The position numbers and the translations under genes were made by a program. A stretch of 64,000 nt of DNA from Serratia marcescens (GTDB lineage Bacteria; Pseudomonadota; Gammaproteobacteria; Enterobacterales; Enterobacteriaceae). The stretch lies in the NCBI RefSeq assembly GCF_006715005.1, contig NZ_VFMJ01000001.1:2170001-2234000 (forward strand), given 5' to 3'. Below the pieces are notes generated by a model. The model was not told the DNA's origin, did no database searches, and saw only the letters and a program-made list of their open reading frames with translations. The first letter of the stretch is position 1, and each line of letters starts with the position of its first letter. Shown in pieces: positions 21,765 to 31,243 of this stretch.

Positions 21765-23693
21765 TTATTCCTCCAGTTGATGAAGACTACGGCTGCGAAT
21801 CTCTTTCAGCAGCTTGTCTACGACTTCGTTTACGTCCAGGCTTCCCAAGTCTTTGCCACGGCGGGTACGAACGGCAACTTTGCCTGCTTCGACCTCTTTG
21901 TCACCGCACACCAACATGTAAGGGACTCGACGTAAAGTATGTTCGCGAATTTTAAAGCCAATCTTCTCATTTCTCAAGTCCGCTTTCACGCGAATACCTG
22001 CATCCTGCAGTTTTTTGGTCAATTGCTGGACGTAATCAGACTGGCTGTCGGTGATATTCATCACCACCACCTGCACCGGAGCGATCCAGGTCGGGTAGAA
22101 CCCGGCGTATTCTTCGGTAAGGATACCGATGAAGCGTTCCATGGAGCCCAAAATGGCGCGGTGAATCATTACCGGCACGACGCGATCGTTGTTTTCGCCA
22201 ACGTACGAGGCGCCCAAACGGCCCGGTAAGAAGAAATCGAGCTGCACGGTACCACATTGCCATGCGCGATCCAAACAATCATGCAGGGTAAATTCAATTT
22301 TCGGTCCGTAGAAGGCGCCCTCACCCGGCTGATATTCAAACGGAATGCCGTTCTCGGTCAGCGCGGCGGCCAGGTCTTCTTCCGCACGGGTCCACATGTC
22401 GTCGGTGCCGATGCGTTTTTCCGGACGTGTAGACAGCTTGACGGCGATCTTATCGAAGCCGAAGGTGCCGTACACGTCATAGACCATGCGAATGCATTCG
22501 TTCACTTCGGCGCGCACCTGCTCTTCAGTACAGAAGATGTGGGCGTCATCCTGCGTGAAACCGCGCACGCGCATCAGGCCATGCAGGGAACCTGATGGCT
22601 CGTTGCGGTGGCAGCTACCGAATTCGCCCATGCGCAGCGGCAAATCGCGGTACGACTTCAGACCCTGGTTGAAAATCTGCACGTGACCCGGGCAGTTCAT
22701 CGGCTTGATGCAGTATTCGCGGTTTTCCGACGCGGTGGTGAACATGGCGTCTTTGTAGTTTTCCCAGTGGCCGGTTTTTTCCCACAGCACGCGGTCCATC
22801 ATGAACGGACCTTTCACTTCCTGGTACTGGTACTCTTTGAGCTTCATGCGCACGAAGGCTTCCAGCTCGCGGAAGATAGTCCAACCGTCGTTGTGCCAGA
22901 ACACCATACCCGGCGCCTCTTCCTGCATGTGATACAGGTCGAGCTGTTTGCCAATCTTGCGGTGGTCGCGCTTGGCCGCTTCTTCCAGACGCTGCAGGTA
23001 GGCGTTCAGCTGCTTCTTGTCTGCCCAGGCGGTACCGTAGATACGCTGCAGCATTTTGTTTTTGCTGTCGCCGCGCCAGTAAGCGCCGGAGGTTTTCTGC
23101 AGCTTGAAATGGTGGCAGAAACGCATGTTCGGCACGTGCGGGCCACGGCACATGTCGACGTATTCTTCGTGGTGATACAGGCCAGGACGATCGTCATGGC
23201 TGATGTTCTCATCCAGGATCGCCACTTTGTAGACTTCGCCGCGCTCAGCGAAGGTGTCGCGGGCTTCTTGCCAGCTGACCTTCTTCTTGATGACGTCGTA
23301 ATCCTTATCGGCCAACTCGTGCATCCGCTTTTCCAGCAGATCCAGGTCTTCCTGCGTCAGGGTGCGGTCGATGTCCACGTCATAATAGAAACCGTTGTCG
23401 ATCACCGGACCGATCGCCATTTTGGTATCCGGCCACAGCTGCTTGATCGCATGACCCAGCAGGTGCGCGCAGGAGTGGCGCATGATTTCCAGACCGTCTT
23501 CATCTTTGATGGTGATGATGGCCAGCTGCGCATCTGATTCGATCAGATCGCCGGCATCAACCAGCTCGCCGTTGACACGGCCGGCGATACAGGCTTTCGC
23601 CAGGCCAGGGCCGATATCGCGCGCGACATCCATCGGGGAAACGGGGTGGTCGAAATGACGCTGACTACCGTCAGGAAGAGTAATAACAGGCAT
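21765..23693 (-). CDS. thrS: Threonine-tRNA ligase
   Basis: ThrS has 642 residues when started at [14 protein letters not shown], identical in length to E. coli; an in-frame start 11 codons upstream is rejected. Order of parts: TGS domain (1-60), editing domain with [10 protein letters not shown] and the Cys in VDMCRGPHV (about 65-225), class II catalytic core with zinc ligands near [12 protein letters not shown], and the anticodon domain. The leader upstream (to about 23880) is long enough for the ThrS-binding operator known in E. coli, but I could not confirm its fold. Confidence 0.98.
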   Translation of the reverse strand: MPVITLPDGSQRHFDHPVSPMDVARDIGPGLAKACIAGRVNGELVDAGDLIESDAQLAIITIKDEDGLEIMRHSCAHLLGHAIKQLWPDTKMAIGPVIDNGFYYDVDIDRTLTQEDLDLLEKRMHELADKDYDVIKKKVSWQEARDTFAERGEVYKVAILDENISHDDRPGLYHHEEYVDMCRGPHVPNMRFCHHFKLQKTSGAYWRGDSKNKMLQRIYGTAWADKKQLNAYLQRLEEAAKRDHRKIGKQLDLYHMQEEAPGMVFWHNDGWTIFRELEAFVRMKLKEYQYQEVKGPFMMDRVLWEKTGHWENYKDAMFTTASENREYCIKPMNCPGHVQIFNQGLKSYRDLPLRMGEFGSCHRNEPSGSLHGLMRVRGFTQDDAHIFCTEEQVRAEVNECIRMVYDVYGTFGFDKIAVKLSTRPEKRIGTDDMWTRAEEDLAAALTENGIPFEYQPGEGAFYGPKIEFTLHDCLDRAWQCGTVQLDFFLPGRLGASYVGENNDRVVPVMIHRAILGSMERFIGILTEEYAGFYPTWIAPVQVVVMNITDSQSDYVQQLTKKLQDAGIRVKADLRNEKIGFKIREHTLRRVPYMLVCGDKEVEAGKVAVRTRRGKDLGSLDVNEVVDKLLKEIRSRSLHQLEE

Positions 23694-23911
23694 TAATAAT
23701 TCCTTATCTACAGTGGTGACCCACACGACAGATCACATGCAGTACGAAAATTGGATTTTGGGTTTGGTCAGCCAGGTTTCAGATCTCGCCCACAATTGCC
23801 AGATTGAAACCTCACTGGGTATACAGAATGGAACGCATACCTTCTCAGCCGCATTCGGCTAAGCGAATAGTATCACTAAAATTGTTCCGGATAAATAAAG
23901 TGCCGCCGCCC

Positions 23912-24535
23912 TCACACTTTCGCCTTATTCGGCGCAAAAACGTCTTTCAGGTAGCTGAGGGTGGCCAACAGGCACAGGCCGTAGCCCAACAGTTCGCACC
24001 CCTCTTCCACCATGTTTTTCACCACCCGGTTATAGCCGTCCAGCATCAGCGCTTGCCACAGTGCGCCCATGCCGAACAGGCGTGAAAACACCAGAATGCA
24101 CAGCAGGCCCGCGCACATCATGCCGTAGCCGGGATGCGTCACGAAATAGGCCAGGCCGCGCACCGTCGCCGCAACATGCCTTCCGGCATGCCACAGGCAG
24201 GCCAGGGCAACCGCCAGCGCGAACCACACCCAAGCGCCGTGCCACAGCGCATCGAAGGCGAAGTCCATCTCGCGGATCAGCATGCAGAGAAAGAAGCCGC
24301 CGACCAGCATCCAGGCGGAGCGGCGTTCAGCCTGCCGCCAGGCCGCAGCGAAGAAACCGCCGGAGATGGCGAGCAGCAACAGTTCCTGCGCCGCTTCGGT
24401 CAACGAGGTTTCATGCACGAAGTTATGCAGCCAGTGTACGTCGATAAACACCAGGCCGACCAAGGCCGCTAAAAAAGCGCCGTAGAATAGAAAAGCAACG
24501 GCCTTCCCCAGCAAAATATGCAGTTCTTGTTTCAT
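23912..24535 (-). CDS. Multi-pass inner-membrane protein, unknown
   Basis: With the ATG at 24535 this is 207 residues; a start four codons upstream at 24547 is also possible. At least five hydrophobic segments are visible: near residues 10-30, 53-68, 78-92, 102-118 and 140-158, with another near 185-198. A charged REMDFAFDALWH stretch lies between segments three and four. I do not recognise the family. It stands alone between thrS and another membrane-protein gene on the same strand. Confidence 0.65.
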   Translation of the reverse strand: MKQELHILLGKAVAFLFYGAFLAALVGLVFIDVHWLHNFVHETSLTEAAQELLLLAISGGFFAAAWRQAERRSAWMLVGGFFLCMLIREMDFAFDALWHGAWVWFALAVALACLWHAGRHVAATVRGLAYFVTHPGYGMMCAGLLCILVFSRLFGMGALWQALMLDGYNRVVKNMVEEGCELLGYGLCLLATLSYLKDVFAPNKAKV

Positions 24536-24655
24536 AATCACACTCATTATTATTTACAGCGCATCTATGTTATCCACCTGTTCTCAGGGATCGTGGCAAT
24601 TGATGCCTAATACCGTACACAGCGATAAAGGTGGTCATTAATCACGCCGCAAACA

Positions 24656-24681
24656 ATAAAAACCCCGGCACATGGCCGGGG
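24656..24681 (-). terminator. Rho-independent terminator
   Basis: CCCCGGC and GCCGGGG arms with a 5-base loop are followed by an uninterrupted T-stretch on the minus strand. It terminates the membrane-protein gene at 24775-25824. Confidence 0.88.
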
Positions 24682-24774
24682 GAAGCGCCAGTCTTTCCTG
24701 GCTGTCATTTCATCACCGTCAGTATTTCAGGCTCTCATCCCTCTATCATCGAGACGCGCAAACGAGCCTGGAAA

Positions 24775-25824
24775 TTACGCCTGCGGAGATGATACGGTGA
24801 CACGCCGGGCGTTGGTGTTAACGCCCCACAAGCCTGCCAATGCACTGACCACTGCGCCAATCAACAATGCAAAGAATGACCACAGAGCAGCCCGAGACAA
24901 TTCGTCCGCAGCCGCGGCAGCCTGTTCGCGCGCTTTCTGTTTCAGCTCAGCATACTCCTGTTTTGCCTGATTGATTTTTGCTTCGGCTTCATCCAAACGC
25001 TGATTAACCATCTGCGCAGTTTTATTTTTGGCGTCGACCAAATTCTTCACAGTCTGGTCTACTTCCTGCGGCGTCATATTGGTATTTTCAACCAGCGCTT
25101 TTTTCAGTGCGTCTTGATCCACATCTTGCGAGATGGCCTCACCATGTTTTTTAAGCTTGTCGACCAGTTGCTTAATAATCGCATCGCTATTGTCGGGCTG
25201 AAGTGCCAGGGCTTTTACTGCGTCTGCCAAATCAGTCTTGGCCGCATTCAACTGTTGCTGCATGAATTCCGGCTGCAATGACGGAATACCACTTTTTTTA
25301 AGCGCCGTAACCACATCACCATGCAGCTGTTCAGGTTCCAACGTGGTGTCTATACCCAACTTGTCAAACACCTTGCCACCCACGTCCGCTAACCCGGTTG
25401 CCCCTTTGCCAATCGCTGAACCAGCACCGGAGAGCAAGCTGCCAGAGGTCGAAGCGATAGCACCCAGCGCATTGCCGGTGGCCTTCACTGCAGACCCGAC
25501 CAACATTCCGCCCAGCACCGCCGCCACAATAAGTGACGTAGCCCATACCAGGAAGCCATGAATAAGGCCGTCATTAGCAGCCAAACGTCCGGCAATAAAA
25601 GCGCCGGCAGCCAAGCTAATAATGATTGAAACAGCGGACCAAATCACTACGGTGGTACCGGCTCCATTGATTGGATCGTCTGACGTGGGATCCACGATGG
25701 AAAATCCAAGGCTGGTGCCCAACGTCGACAGCAACAGTGAAACAGCCAATACGGTGATAACACCACCAATGACGCTGCCCCAGGAGATTTTTTTCGCCGC
25801 TACCCATTCTTTTGCCACTTCCAT
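24775..25824 (-). CDS. Membrane protein with long helical domain, PhnA-like family
   Basis: The ATG at 25824 has AAAGGAG seven bases upstream, giving 349 residues. Three N-terminal hydrophobic segments are visible (about 15-40, 57-78, 85-107), starting with the WGSVIGGVITVLAVSLLLSTLGTSLGF pattern of the loosely named PhnA-like membrane family. A Gly/Ala/Ser-rich stretch follows (about 115-155). A long charged helical region (about 165-310, with DEAEAKINQAKQEYAELKQKAREQ) looks like a coiled coil. A last transmembrane segment lies near residues 315-337. The function is not known; envelope stress or cell-shape roles would be guesses. Confidence 0.7.
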   Translation of the reverse strand: MEVAKEWVAAKKISWGSVIGGVITVLAVSLLLSTLGTSLGFSIVDPTSDDPINGAGTTVVIWSAVSIIISLAAGAFIAGRLAANDGLIHGFLVWATSLIVAAVLGGMLVGSAVKATGNALGAIASTSGSLLSGAGSAIGKGATGLADVGGKVFDKLGIDTTLEPEQLHGDVVTALKKSGIPSLQPEFMQQQLNAAKTDLADAVKALALQPDNSDAIIKQLVDKLKKHGEAISQDVDQDALKKALVENTNMTPQEVDQTVKNLVDAKNKTAQMVNQRLDEAEAKINQAKQEYAELKQKAREQAAAAADELSRAALWSFFALLIGAVVSALAGLWGVNTNARRVTVSSPQA

Positions 25825-26048
25825 AGTAAAACTCCTTTTAAGCTTTTCGATTATAAAGAAATGCCACAAAGCCTTACCAGTATAGAAGTTTTTAAACTCT
25901 TAAGCGGTTAAATGGTAAAAACAGTTAAAAATAATTAATAATAATTACAACACGGACGTGCCTACTCTCGGCGACAACACGCTGACAGAGCGTCTTGGCA
26001 TCACTATCCTTACGTTATTCACTGGTGAACAGGTCTTGAGCTCATAAT

Positions 26049-26237
26049 ATGAACCGGTTACTCGCAGTCCTCGTCGTGCTATGCGCGGTATTAGCGACGC
26101 TGTATGGGCGGGTGCATTTTGGCGCACGTTCAGTACCACGAGCGATTGCGGTCAACGAAGCGCCGCTGGGGTGTGAGGATGAACCAGAGCTCGCCGGCGA
26201 GTGCAACGGCGAAGATGAAACACCGGCTGACGGCTAA
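26049..26237 (+). CDS. Small exported or anchored protein, unknown
   Basis: This 62-residue frame starts [20 protein letters not shown], a hydrophobic signal or anchor segment. An acidic tail holds two Cys ([17 protein letters not shown]). A weak ribosome site (TTGAG) precedes it. It reads in the same direction as marC, about 100 bases upstream. Composition is coding-like in the tail, but I recognise no family. Confidence 0.45.
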   Translation: MNRLLAVLVVLCAVLATLYGRVHFGARSVPRAIAVNEAPLGCEDEPELAGECNGEDETPADG

Positions 26238-26344
26238 TTAACCTTACGAGCTATCCCCATTGCCGCCAGGGACGCGGCAGGCTAGGCTGTTCAGCTCATG
26301 GGCCGCCGCCTGGCGGCTTGAACGTTGCACAGGGAGTCTATTTT

Positions 26345-27031
26345 ATGACGGGTATTTTGCAGTTATTCCAGGCCATCGGACTGGGTTTGGTGCTGCTGTT
26401 GCCGCTGGCCAACCCGCTGACCACGGTAGCGTTGCTGCTCGGTTTGTCCGGCAATATGACGCGCGAAGAGCGTAATCAGCAGTCGCTGATGGCCTCGGTT
26501 TATGTGTTCTGCATCATGACAGTGGCGTTTTACGCCGGGCAGGTGGTGATGAACACCTTCGGTATTTCTATCCCCGGCCTGCGCATCGCCGGCGGCCTGA
26601 TCGTCGCCTTCATCGGTTTCCGCATGTTGTTCCCCCAGCAGAGCCCTGAAGAGGCGCCGGAGGTGGAGAGCAAGTCGCACGAGCTGCGGCATAAGACGTC
26701 GGCCAACATCGCCTTCGTGCCGTTGGCCATGCCGAGCACCGCGGGGCCGGGCACCATCGCCATGATCATCAGCTCGGCGTCGAGCGTCAAAGCGAACTCG
26801 CTGGGTTTTGAACCCTGGGTGCTGGCGGTGGCGCCGGTCGCCATCTTCCTGACGGTCGCGGTGATCCTGTGGGGTTGCCTGCTCAGTTCCGGCGCCATTA
26901 TGCGCTTGGTGGGGAAAAGCGGCATCGAGGCTATCTCGCGCCTGATGGGCTTCCTGCTGGTGTGTATGGGCGTGCAGTTCATCATCAACGGCGTGCTGGA
27001 GATCATCTCCACCTACACACCGGCCGCCTGA
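26345..27031 (+). CDS. marC: MarC family inner-membrane protein
   Basis: The ATG at 26345 has GGAG nine bases upstream and gives 228 residues (E. coli MarC 221). It has six hydrophobic segments and close family identity, including [16 protein letters not shown], the [23 protein letters not shown] block and [22 protein letters not shown]. The MarC/UPF0056 family is of unknown function. In E. coli it is divergent from marRAB but not needed for resistance. No marRAB is present here. Confidence 0.92.
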   Translation: MTGILQLFQAIGLGLVLLLPLANPLTTVALLLGLSGNMTREERNQQSLMASVYVFCIMTVAFYAGQVVMNTFGISIPGLRIAGGLIVAFIGFRMLFPQQSPEEAPEVESKSHELRHKTSANIAFVPLAMPSTAGPGTIAMIISSASSVKANSLGFEPWVLAVAPVAIFLTVAVILWGCLLSSGAIMRLVGKSGIEAISRLMGFLLVCMGVQFIINGVLEIISTYTPAA

Positions 27032-27039
27032 CGATAAAA

Positions 27040-27064
27040 AACGGGCGCGATCGTCGCGCCCGTT
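27040..27064. terminator. Bidirectional terminator marC / binding protein
   Basis: AACGGGCGCGA and TCGCGCCCGTT are perfect arms around TCG. The minus strand continues with six T, fitting the convergent gene that ends at 27069. Confidence 0.88.
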
Positions 27065-27068
27065 GCCG

Positions 27069-28202
27069 TTATTTCCCTGCCGGCGCCTGCGCGCCCAAAA
27101 TGCCCTTGCCTTCCGGCACTTCGGTAAAGCGGCTGAGGATCTCGCTGTAGGTCTTGGCCGGATCCAGATCCGGGAACTGCGCCGGATAGATAAACTTCGC
27201 CAGATACTCCAGCCCGACGATGTTGTACGGGTGGTTGTAGAAGTTATGGTAGATGCCGTAGAACCGCCCTTCCTTCACCGCCGACAGCTGCGCGAACCCC
27301 GGGCGCTGTTTCATGCGGTTGAAAGCCTCATCCACCTGCTGCTGCGTCACGCCATAGCCGAACGGCACTGCGGCGTTGGTCTTGCTGGCCCACTGTGAGC
27401 CGGAAACGATGTAGGCATCCGGCTTCATGCTGATCACTTTCTCCAGCGCCACATCGCCGGTCGCCCCCGGCAGCAGCGCAGATCCGATGTTGCGCGCGCC
27501 GACCGCCTCGACCAGCGCCCCCCAACCGACATGGGCATGGGTAAAGCAGCAGGATTCCAGCCCGTTCAGGCCGGCCTTGGCTTCAAAGAACACCAGCGGC
27601 TTGGGTTCCACCGCCTGCGTCTTGGCCAGAATGGCCTGATAGTGCTGCTGATAATAATCGGTATATTGCTTGGCCTCACTTTCGCGGTTGAGGGTTTCCC
27701 CCAGCAGCGTCACGCTTTTGGGCGTGTTTTCCACCGGCTTGAGCATGGTGTCGATAAACAGCACCGGTACGTTCAGCGCCTTCAGCTTATCCAGCACGCC
27801 AGTTTGGCTCAGCGACGGTTTGGAGCGCAGCTGGGCGATCATCAGGTCGGGGCGTTTGGCGATCACGCTCTCCAGATTCACTTCACCTTTGTCGCTGAAC
27901 CCCATATCGATGATGTTTTTCGCCGCCGGCCATTTGCTCTGCAAAATATCCCAGGTCGCCGCGTCGCTTTTCTTCAATAAGTTATTCCAGGCCACCAGCC
28001 GGCCGAACGGGTTGGCGCGATCGAGCAGCGCCAGCGTGAGAATATCGCGCCCGTCCTGCACCACGATGCGTTTCGGCTCTTGCTGGAGGGTGAGTGTCTG
28101 CCCGGAGGTGTCGGTCAGGGTCAGCGGATAGGTGGTGGCCATCGCCGGAGAGGCGAGCAAGGCGGCGCAAACCAGCGCCGGCAAAGTGATTCGACGGTGC
28201 AC
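27069..28202 (-). CDS. Periplasmic siderophore-binding protein, isolated
   Basis: I chose the GTG at 28202 because AAGGAG lies 6 bases upstream; an ATG six codons earlier has no ribosome site. The product is 377 residues, with signal peptide HRRITLPALVCAALLASPAMA and a FecB/BtuF-type binding fold. It closely resembles the metallophore-operon binding protein at 55879 in VPFGYG, the SAVKEGRFYGIYH region and KFIYPAQFPDLDPA. A distinctive CCFTHAH is near the middle. No permease or ATPase is adjacent, so it must share a transporter encoded elsewhere. A Fur box lies 42 bases upstream. The ligand is unknown. Confidence 0.85.
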   Translation of the reverse strand: MHRRITLPALVCAALLASPAMATTYPLTLTDTSGQTLTLQQEPKRIVVQDGRDILTLALLDRANPFGRLVAWNNLLKKSDAATWDILQSKWPAAKNIIDMGFSDKGEVNLESVIAKRPDLMIAQLRSKPSLSQTGVLDKLKALNVPVLFIDTMLKPVENTPKSVTLLGETLNRESEAKQYTDYYQQHYQAILAKTQAVEPKPLVFFEAKAGLNGLESCCFTHAHVGWGALVEAVGARNIGSALLPGATGDVALEKVISMKPDAYIVSGSQWASKTNAAVPFGYGVTQQQVDEAFNRMKQRPGFAQLSAVKEGRFYGIYHNFYNHPYNIVGLEYLAKFIYPAQFPDLDPAKTYSEILSRFTEVPEGKGILGAQAPAGK

Positions 28203-28243
28203 GAAAAGCTCCTTAGTCATGAAAGCAATCAGGAAATACTAAT

Positions 28244-28262
28244 GAGAATGGCTTGCATTATC
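28244..28262 (-). promoter_or_regulatory. Fur box of the isolated binding protein
   Basis: On the minus strand GATAATGCAAGCCATTCTC matches the 19-base Fur consensus at 14 of 19 positions, upstream of the GTG at 28202. Confidence 0.65.
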
Positions 28263-28352
28263 AAAGATAACGCCCGGCAACCCGGCGATTAATTGCAAAG
28301 GGATGTGTAAAGGAAGGATAAGAGGCGTGCCAGAGGCGGCGCGCCCAGGGGA

Positions 28353-29636
28353 TCATACCAGGCCGTAGATCAGCGCCGACAGCGCAATCAGGCCCATCAC
28401 CAGCACGAAGACGTTGCTCGCCGCGCGGTATTGCCGCATGGCCGGCACCGCACGCACCGCGTACATCGGCAGGATGAACAGGATCGCCGCAATCAGCGGG
28501 CCGCTGATGGTTTCGATAATGTGCAGCGCGCTGGGGTTCCACACCGTCGCCGCCCAGGTGAGCAGGAACAGCGACACCGCCGAGATGCGGTGCGTCATAC
28601 GCGAGCTGAGCGGTTTGCCGACCGCGCGCGTAACGCCGTCGATCAGGCTGGTCGCCCCTTCCGTTACCCCCAGCGAGGTGCCGAGATAGGATTTAGCCAT
28701 TGCCAGCATCGCCATCACCGGGCCGAGATAGGCGATCAGCGGGTTGGAGAACTTGTTGGCCAAGGTGGTCAGCACCGTGATGTTCTGATCTTTGGCCTGC
28801 TGCATGTCTTCATGGGACAAGCTCAGCACGCAGCTGAACACGAAGAACAGCACGGTAACGCAGATCAGCACATAGCTGTAGCGCATGATGCGCGCGCAGC
28901 GGCGTTCCGCCTTGTCGCCATACAGGCTCTTCTGCGTCGAGGCGAAGGAGGAGATGATCGGCGCATGGCTGAAGGAAAACACCATCACCGGCACCGCCAG
29001 CCACAGCGAATGCCACAGCCCCGGCGTGTCGAAGCGGGTGGCGGCCAGGCCATTAACGAAGTTGGCGGTATTCCAGCTCGGCATCAGGTACAGCGAAATG
29101 CCCATCAGGAACACCAGCAGCGGGAACACCAGCATGCCCATTGCCGCCACGATGCTGTCTTTGCCGCGCAGCAGCACCAGATTGAGCACCACCACCACCG
29201 CCAGGCTCAGCCAGATGCGCGGCAGCGGCGCCACATGGAACTGATGGATCAGGAAGCTGTCCAGCGCGTTAGTGATCGAAATGCTGTACACCAGCACGAT
29301 CGGGAAGAACGCCATCAGATACAGCACCATGATGATTTTTCCGGCCAATACGCCGAAATGTTCCACCACCACATCGTGAATATTGCCGTCGCGGCTGGAG
29401 CCGGAAAGCACGAAGCGGCTGAGCGCGCGGTGCGGCAAATAGGTCAGCGGGAAAGCGAACAGCGCCATCAGCAGCAGCACCAACGGGCCGTTCAAACCGG
29501 CGTTGATCGGCAAGAACAACGTGCCGGCGCCCACCGCGGTGGCATAAAGACCGAACATCCAGATGGTGTCGGTTTTGTTCCATTTGGCAGGCTGAGCGGC
29601 CGTCAGCGTGCCTGAATCGGGAGAAATCGTACTCAT
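28353..29636 (-). CDS. HAAAP-family serine transporter, SdaC-like
   Basis: The ATG at 29636 gives 427 residues (E. coli SdaC 429). It is a hydroxy/aromatic amino acid permease of about eleven helices that imports amino acid with protons. It is closest by eye to SdaC and TdcC: KWNKTDTIWMFGLYATAVGAGTLFLPINAG at the start, VFSFSHAPIISSF in the middle and PAMRQYRAASNVFVLVMGLIALSALIY at the end. It lacks an adjacent serine dehydratase gene, so serine is a family-level guess. AAGGT ten bases upstream is a modest ribosome site. Confidence 0.85.
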   Translation of the reverse strand: MSTISPDSGTLTAAQPAKWNKTDTIWMFGLYATAVGAGTLFLPINAGLNGPLVLLLMALFAFPLTYLPHRALSRFVLSGSSRDGNIHDVVVEHFGVLAGKIIMVLYLMAFFPIVLVYSISITNALDSFLIHQFHVAPLPRIWLSLAVVVVLNLVLLRGKDSIVAAMGMLVFPLLVFLMGISLYLMPSWNTANFVNGLAATRFDTPGLWHSLWLAVPVMVFSFSHAPIISSFASTQKSLYGDKAERRCARIMRYSYVLICVTVLFFVFSCVLSLSHEDMQQAKDQNITVLTTLANKFSNPLIAYLGPVMAMLAMAKSYLGTSLGVTEGATSLIDGVTRAVGKPLSSRMTHRISAVSLFLLTWAATVWNPSALHIIETISGPLIAAILFILPMYAVRAVPAMRQYRAASNVFVLVMGLIALSALIYGLV

Positions 29637-29864
29637 GAGACAGTCTACCTTAATCTGCGGCGCCAACGATTGCGCCTAACGGGATATCCTTCTCCGCGAA
29701 TTTTTTAATAGTAATCAGTGAATTAAAGCGATATTTCATACTTACGCCTGATGAAAGGACGGCAAAGGATAATGAAAAATCCGCTGCGGGTCTATGTTTT
29801 ATCGGCCGAACGAACGATTTGCGAACAGAAAATGCTGAAAAAAACGGCGCAGACAGAAAAAACT

Positions 29865-29886
29865 AAGGGCCCCTTGCGGAGCCCTT
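29865..29886 (-). terminator. Terminator of the gluconate dehydrogenase operon
   Basis: AAGGGCCCC and GGAGCCCTT pair apart from one mismatch, and the minus strand continues AGTTTTTT. Confidence 0.85.
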
Positions 29887-29893
29887 AAGCGGT

Positions 29894-31231
29894 TTACTTC
29901 TTCGCGTCCGGATGGTCCGGCACCTCGGCGCTGCCCATCTCCTTCTCGTCGCGGATCATCGAGCGGTCTTTACGCACGTCGGCCACGTCGGAGGCGCTCA
30001 CCGGTTTGGCGCTGTTGCCCCAGCTGGTGCGGATGAAGTTCACCACGTCCGCCACCTGCTGATCGTTGAGACGCCAGCCAAACGGCGGCATGGTGATGTT
30101 GGACACCGCGCCCTGCACCGCCGGCGTGGTGTTACCGGTCAACACGATGTGGATCAGCGAGGTCGCGTCCTCGGTCTGTACCACCGGATTGCCCTTCAGC
30201 GATGGGAAGGCGCGCTTGTAGCCCACCCCGTCGGTGCGGTGGCAGGCCGCGCAGTTATCGACATACAGCGCCGCGCCGGGCTTGCTGTCGTCGCCGCGCC
30301 ACAGATCCTTGGCCACGCTGTCTTCAACCGGTGCCGCCTGCTGCTTGCCGTCTTTCGGCGGCAGCGATTTCAGGTAGCGTGCGATGGCGGTCAGATCGTC
30401 GTCGCTCAGGTATTGCAGGCTGTGCTCCACCACGTCGCTCATACCGCCAAACACGATCGCCTTGTCGTTACGGCCGGTTTTCAGGAACTCGGTCAGCTCG
30501 GCTTCGCTCCAACTGCCCAGGCCATCCTTGCGGTCGCTGCGCAGGCTGGAAGCCACCCAGCCGTCGATCGGCGCGTTGCTGCCGGACAGGTAGTCGTCGC
30601 TTTCGCTGTTGCTCAGCGCTTTTTCCTGCATGGTGATGCTGCGCGGGGTATGGCAGGCACCGCAGTGGCCCAGGCCTTCCACCAGGTAGCGGCCGCGCTC
30701 AATCACCGGATCGGCCTTGGCGTCAGCCACGAAGTCCGCCGGCGACGGCGCGAACATGCCGCGCCAGATGCTCAGCGGCCAGCGCATCGACAGCGGCCAC
30801 GGGATGTCGGAGTCCTTATTGGCCTGCTCCACCGGCTGCACGCCGTGCATGAAATAGGCATACATAGCCCGCATGTCGTCCTCTTTCACCAGCGCGAACG
30901 ACGGGTACGGCATCGCCGGGTACAGGGTGCTGCCGTTTTTGGCTACGCCCTTACGCACCGCGTTGTCGAAATCCTCGAAGCTGTAATCGCCGATGCCGGT
31001 TTTCTTGTCCGGCGTGATGTTGGTGGAGTAGATGGTGCCGATCGGCGTCTCCATCGCCAGACCGCCGGCGAAGGTTTTGCCGCTCTTGCCGTCGGTGTGG
31101 CAAGCCACGCAGTCGCCGGCGCGCGCCAGGTATTCACCGCGCTTGATCAGCTCGCTGCTGACGGTGGCGTCCTGCGCCCAAACGGAAAAACTCACTGCAC
31201 TGAGAACCAGTGCCGGTACAAATGCTTTCAT
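29894..31231 (-). CDS. Membrane dehydrogenase cytochrome c subunit (three haems)
   Basis: This 445-residue periplasmic cytochrome subunit has signal peptide MKAFVPALVLSAVSFSVWA. Three CXXCH haem sites are visible: CVACH near residue 41, CGACH near 190 and CAACH near 330. In FAD-linked gluconate, 2-ketogluconate, sorbitol and similar membrane dehydrogenases it passes electrons from the flavin subunit to ubiquinone. It is the third gene of a small-large-cytochrome operon, 12 bases after the large-subunit stop. The C-terminal tail is charged and not an obvious membrane anchor. Confidence 0.92.
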   Translation of the reverse strand: MKAFVPALVLSAVSFSVWAQDATVSSELIKRGEYLARAGDCVACHTDGKSGKTFAGGLAMETPIGTIYSTNITPDKKTGIGDYSFEDFDNAVRKGVAKNGSTLYPAMPYPSFALVKEDDMRAMYAYFMHGVQPVEQANKDSDIPWPLSMRWPLSIWRGMFAPSPADFVADAKADPVIERGRYLVEGLGHCGACHTPRSITMQEKALSNSESDDYLSGSNAPIDGWVASSLRSDRKDGLGSWSEAELTEFLKTGRNDKAIVFGGMSDVVEHSLQYLSDDDLTAIARYLKSLPPKDGKQQAAPVEDSVAKDLWRGDDSKPGAALYVDNCAACHRTDGVGYKRAFPSLKGNPVVQTEDATSLIHIVLTGNTTPAVQGAVSNITMPPFGWRLNDQQVADVVNFIRTSWGNSAKPVSASDVADVRKDRSMIRDEKEMGSAEVPDHPDAKK

Positions 31232-31243
31232 CGTTCGCCGTCC

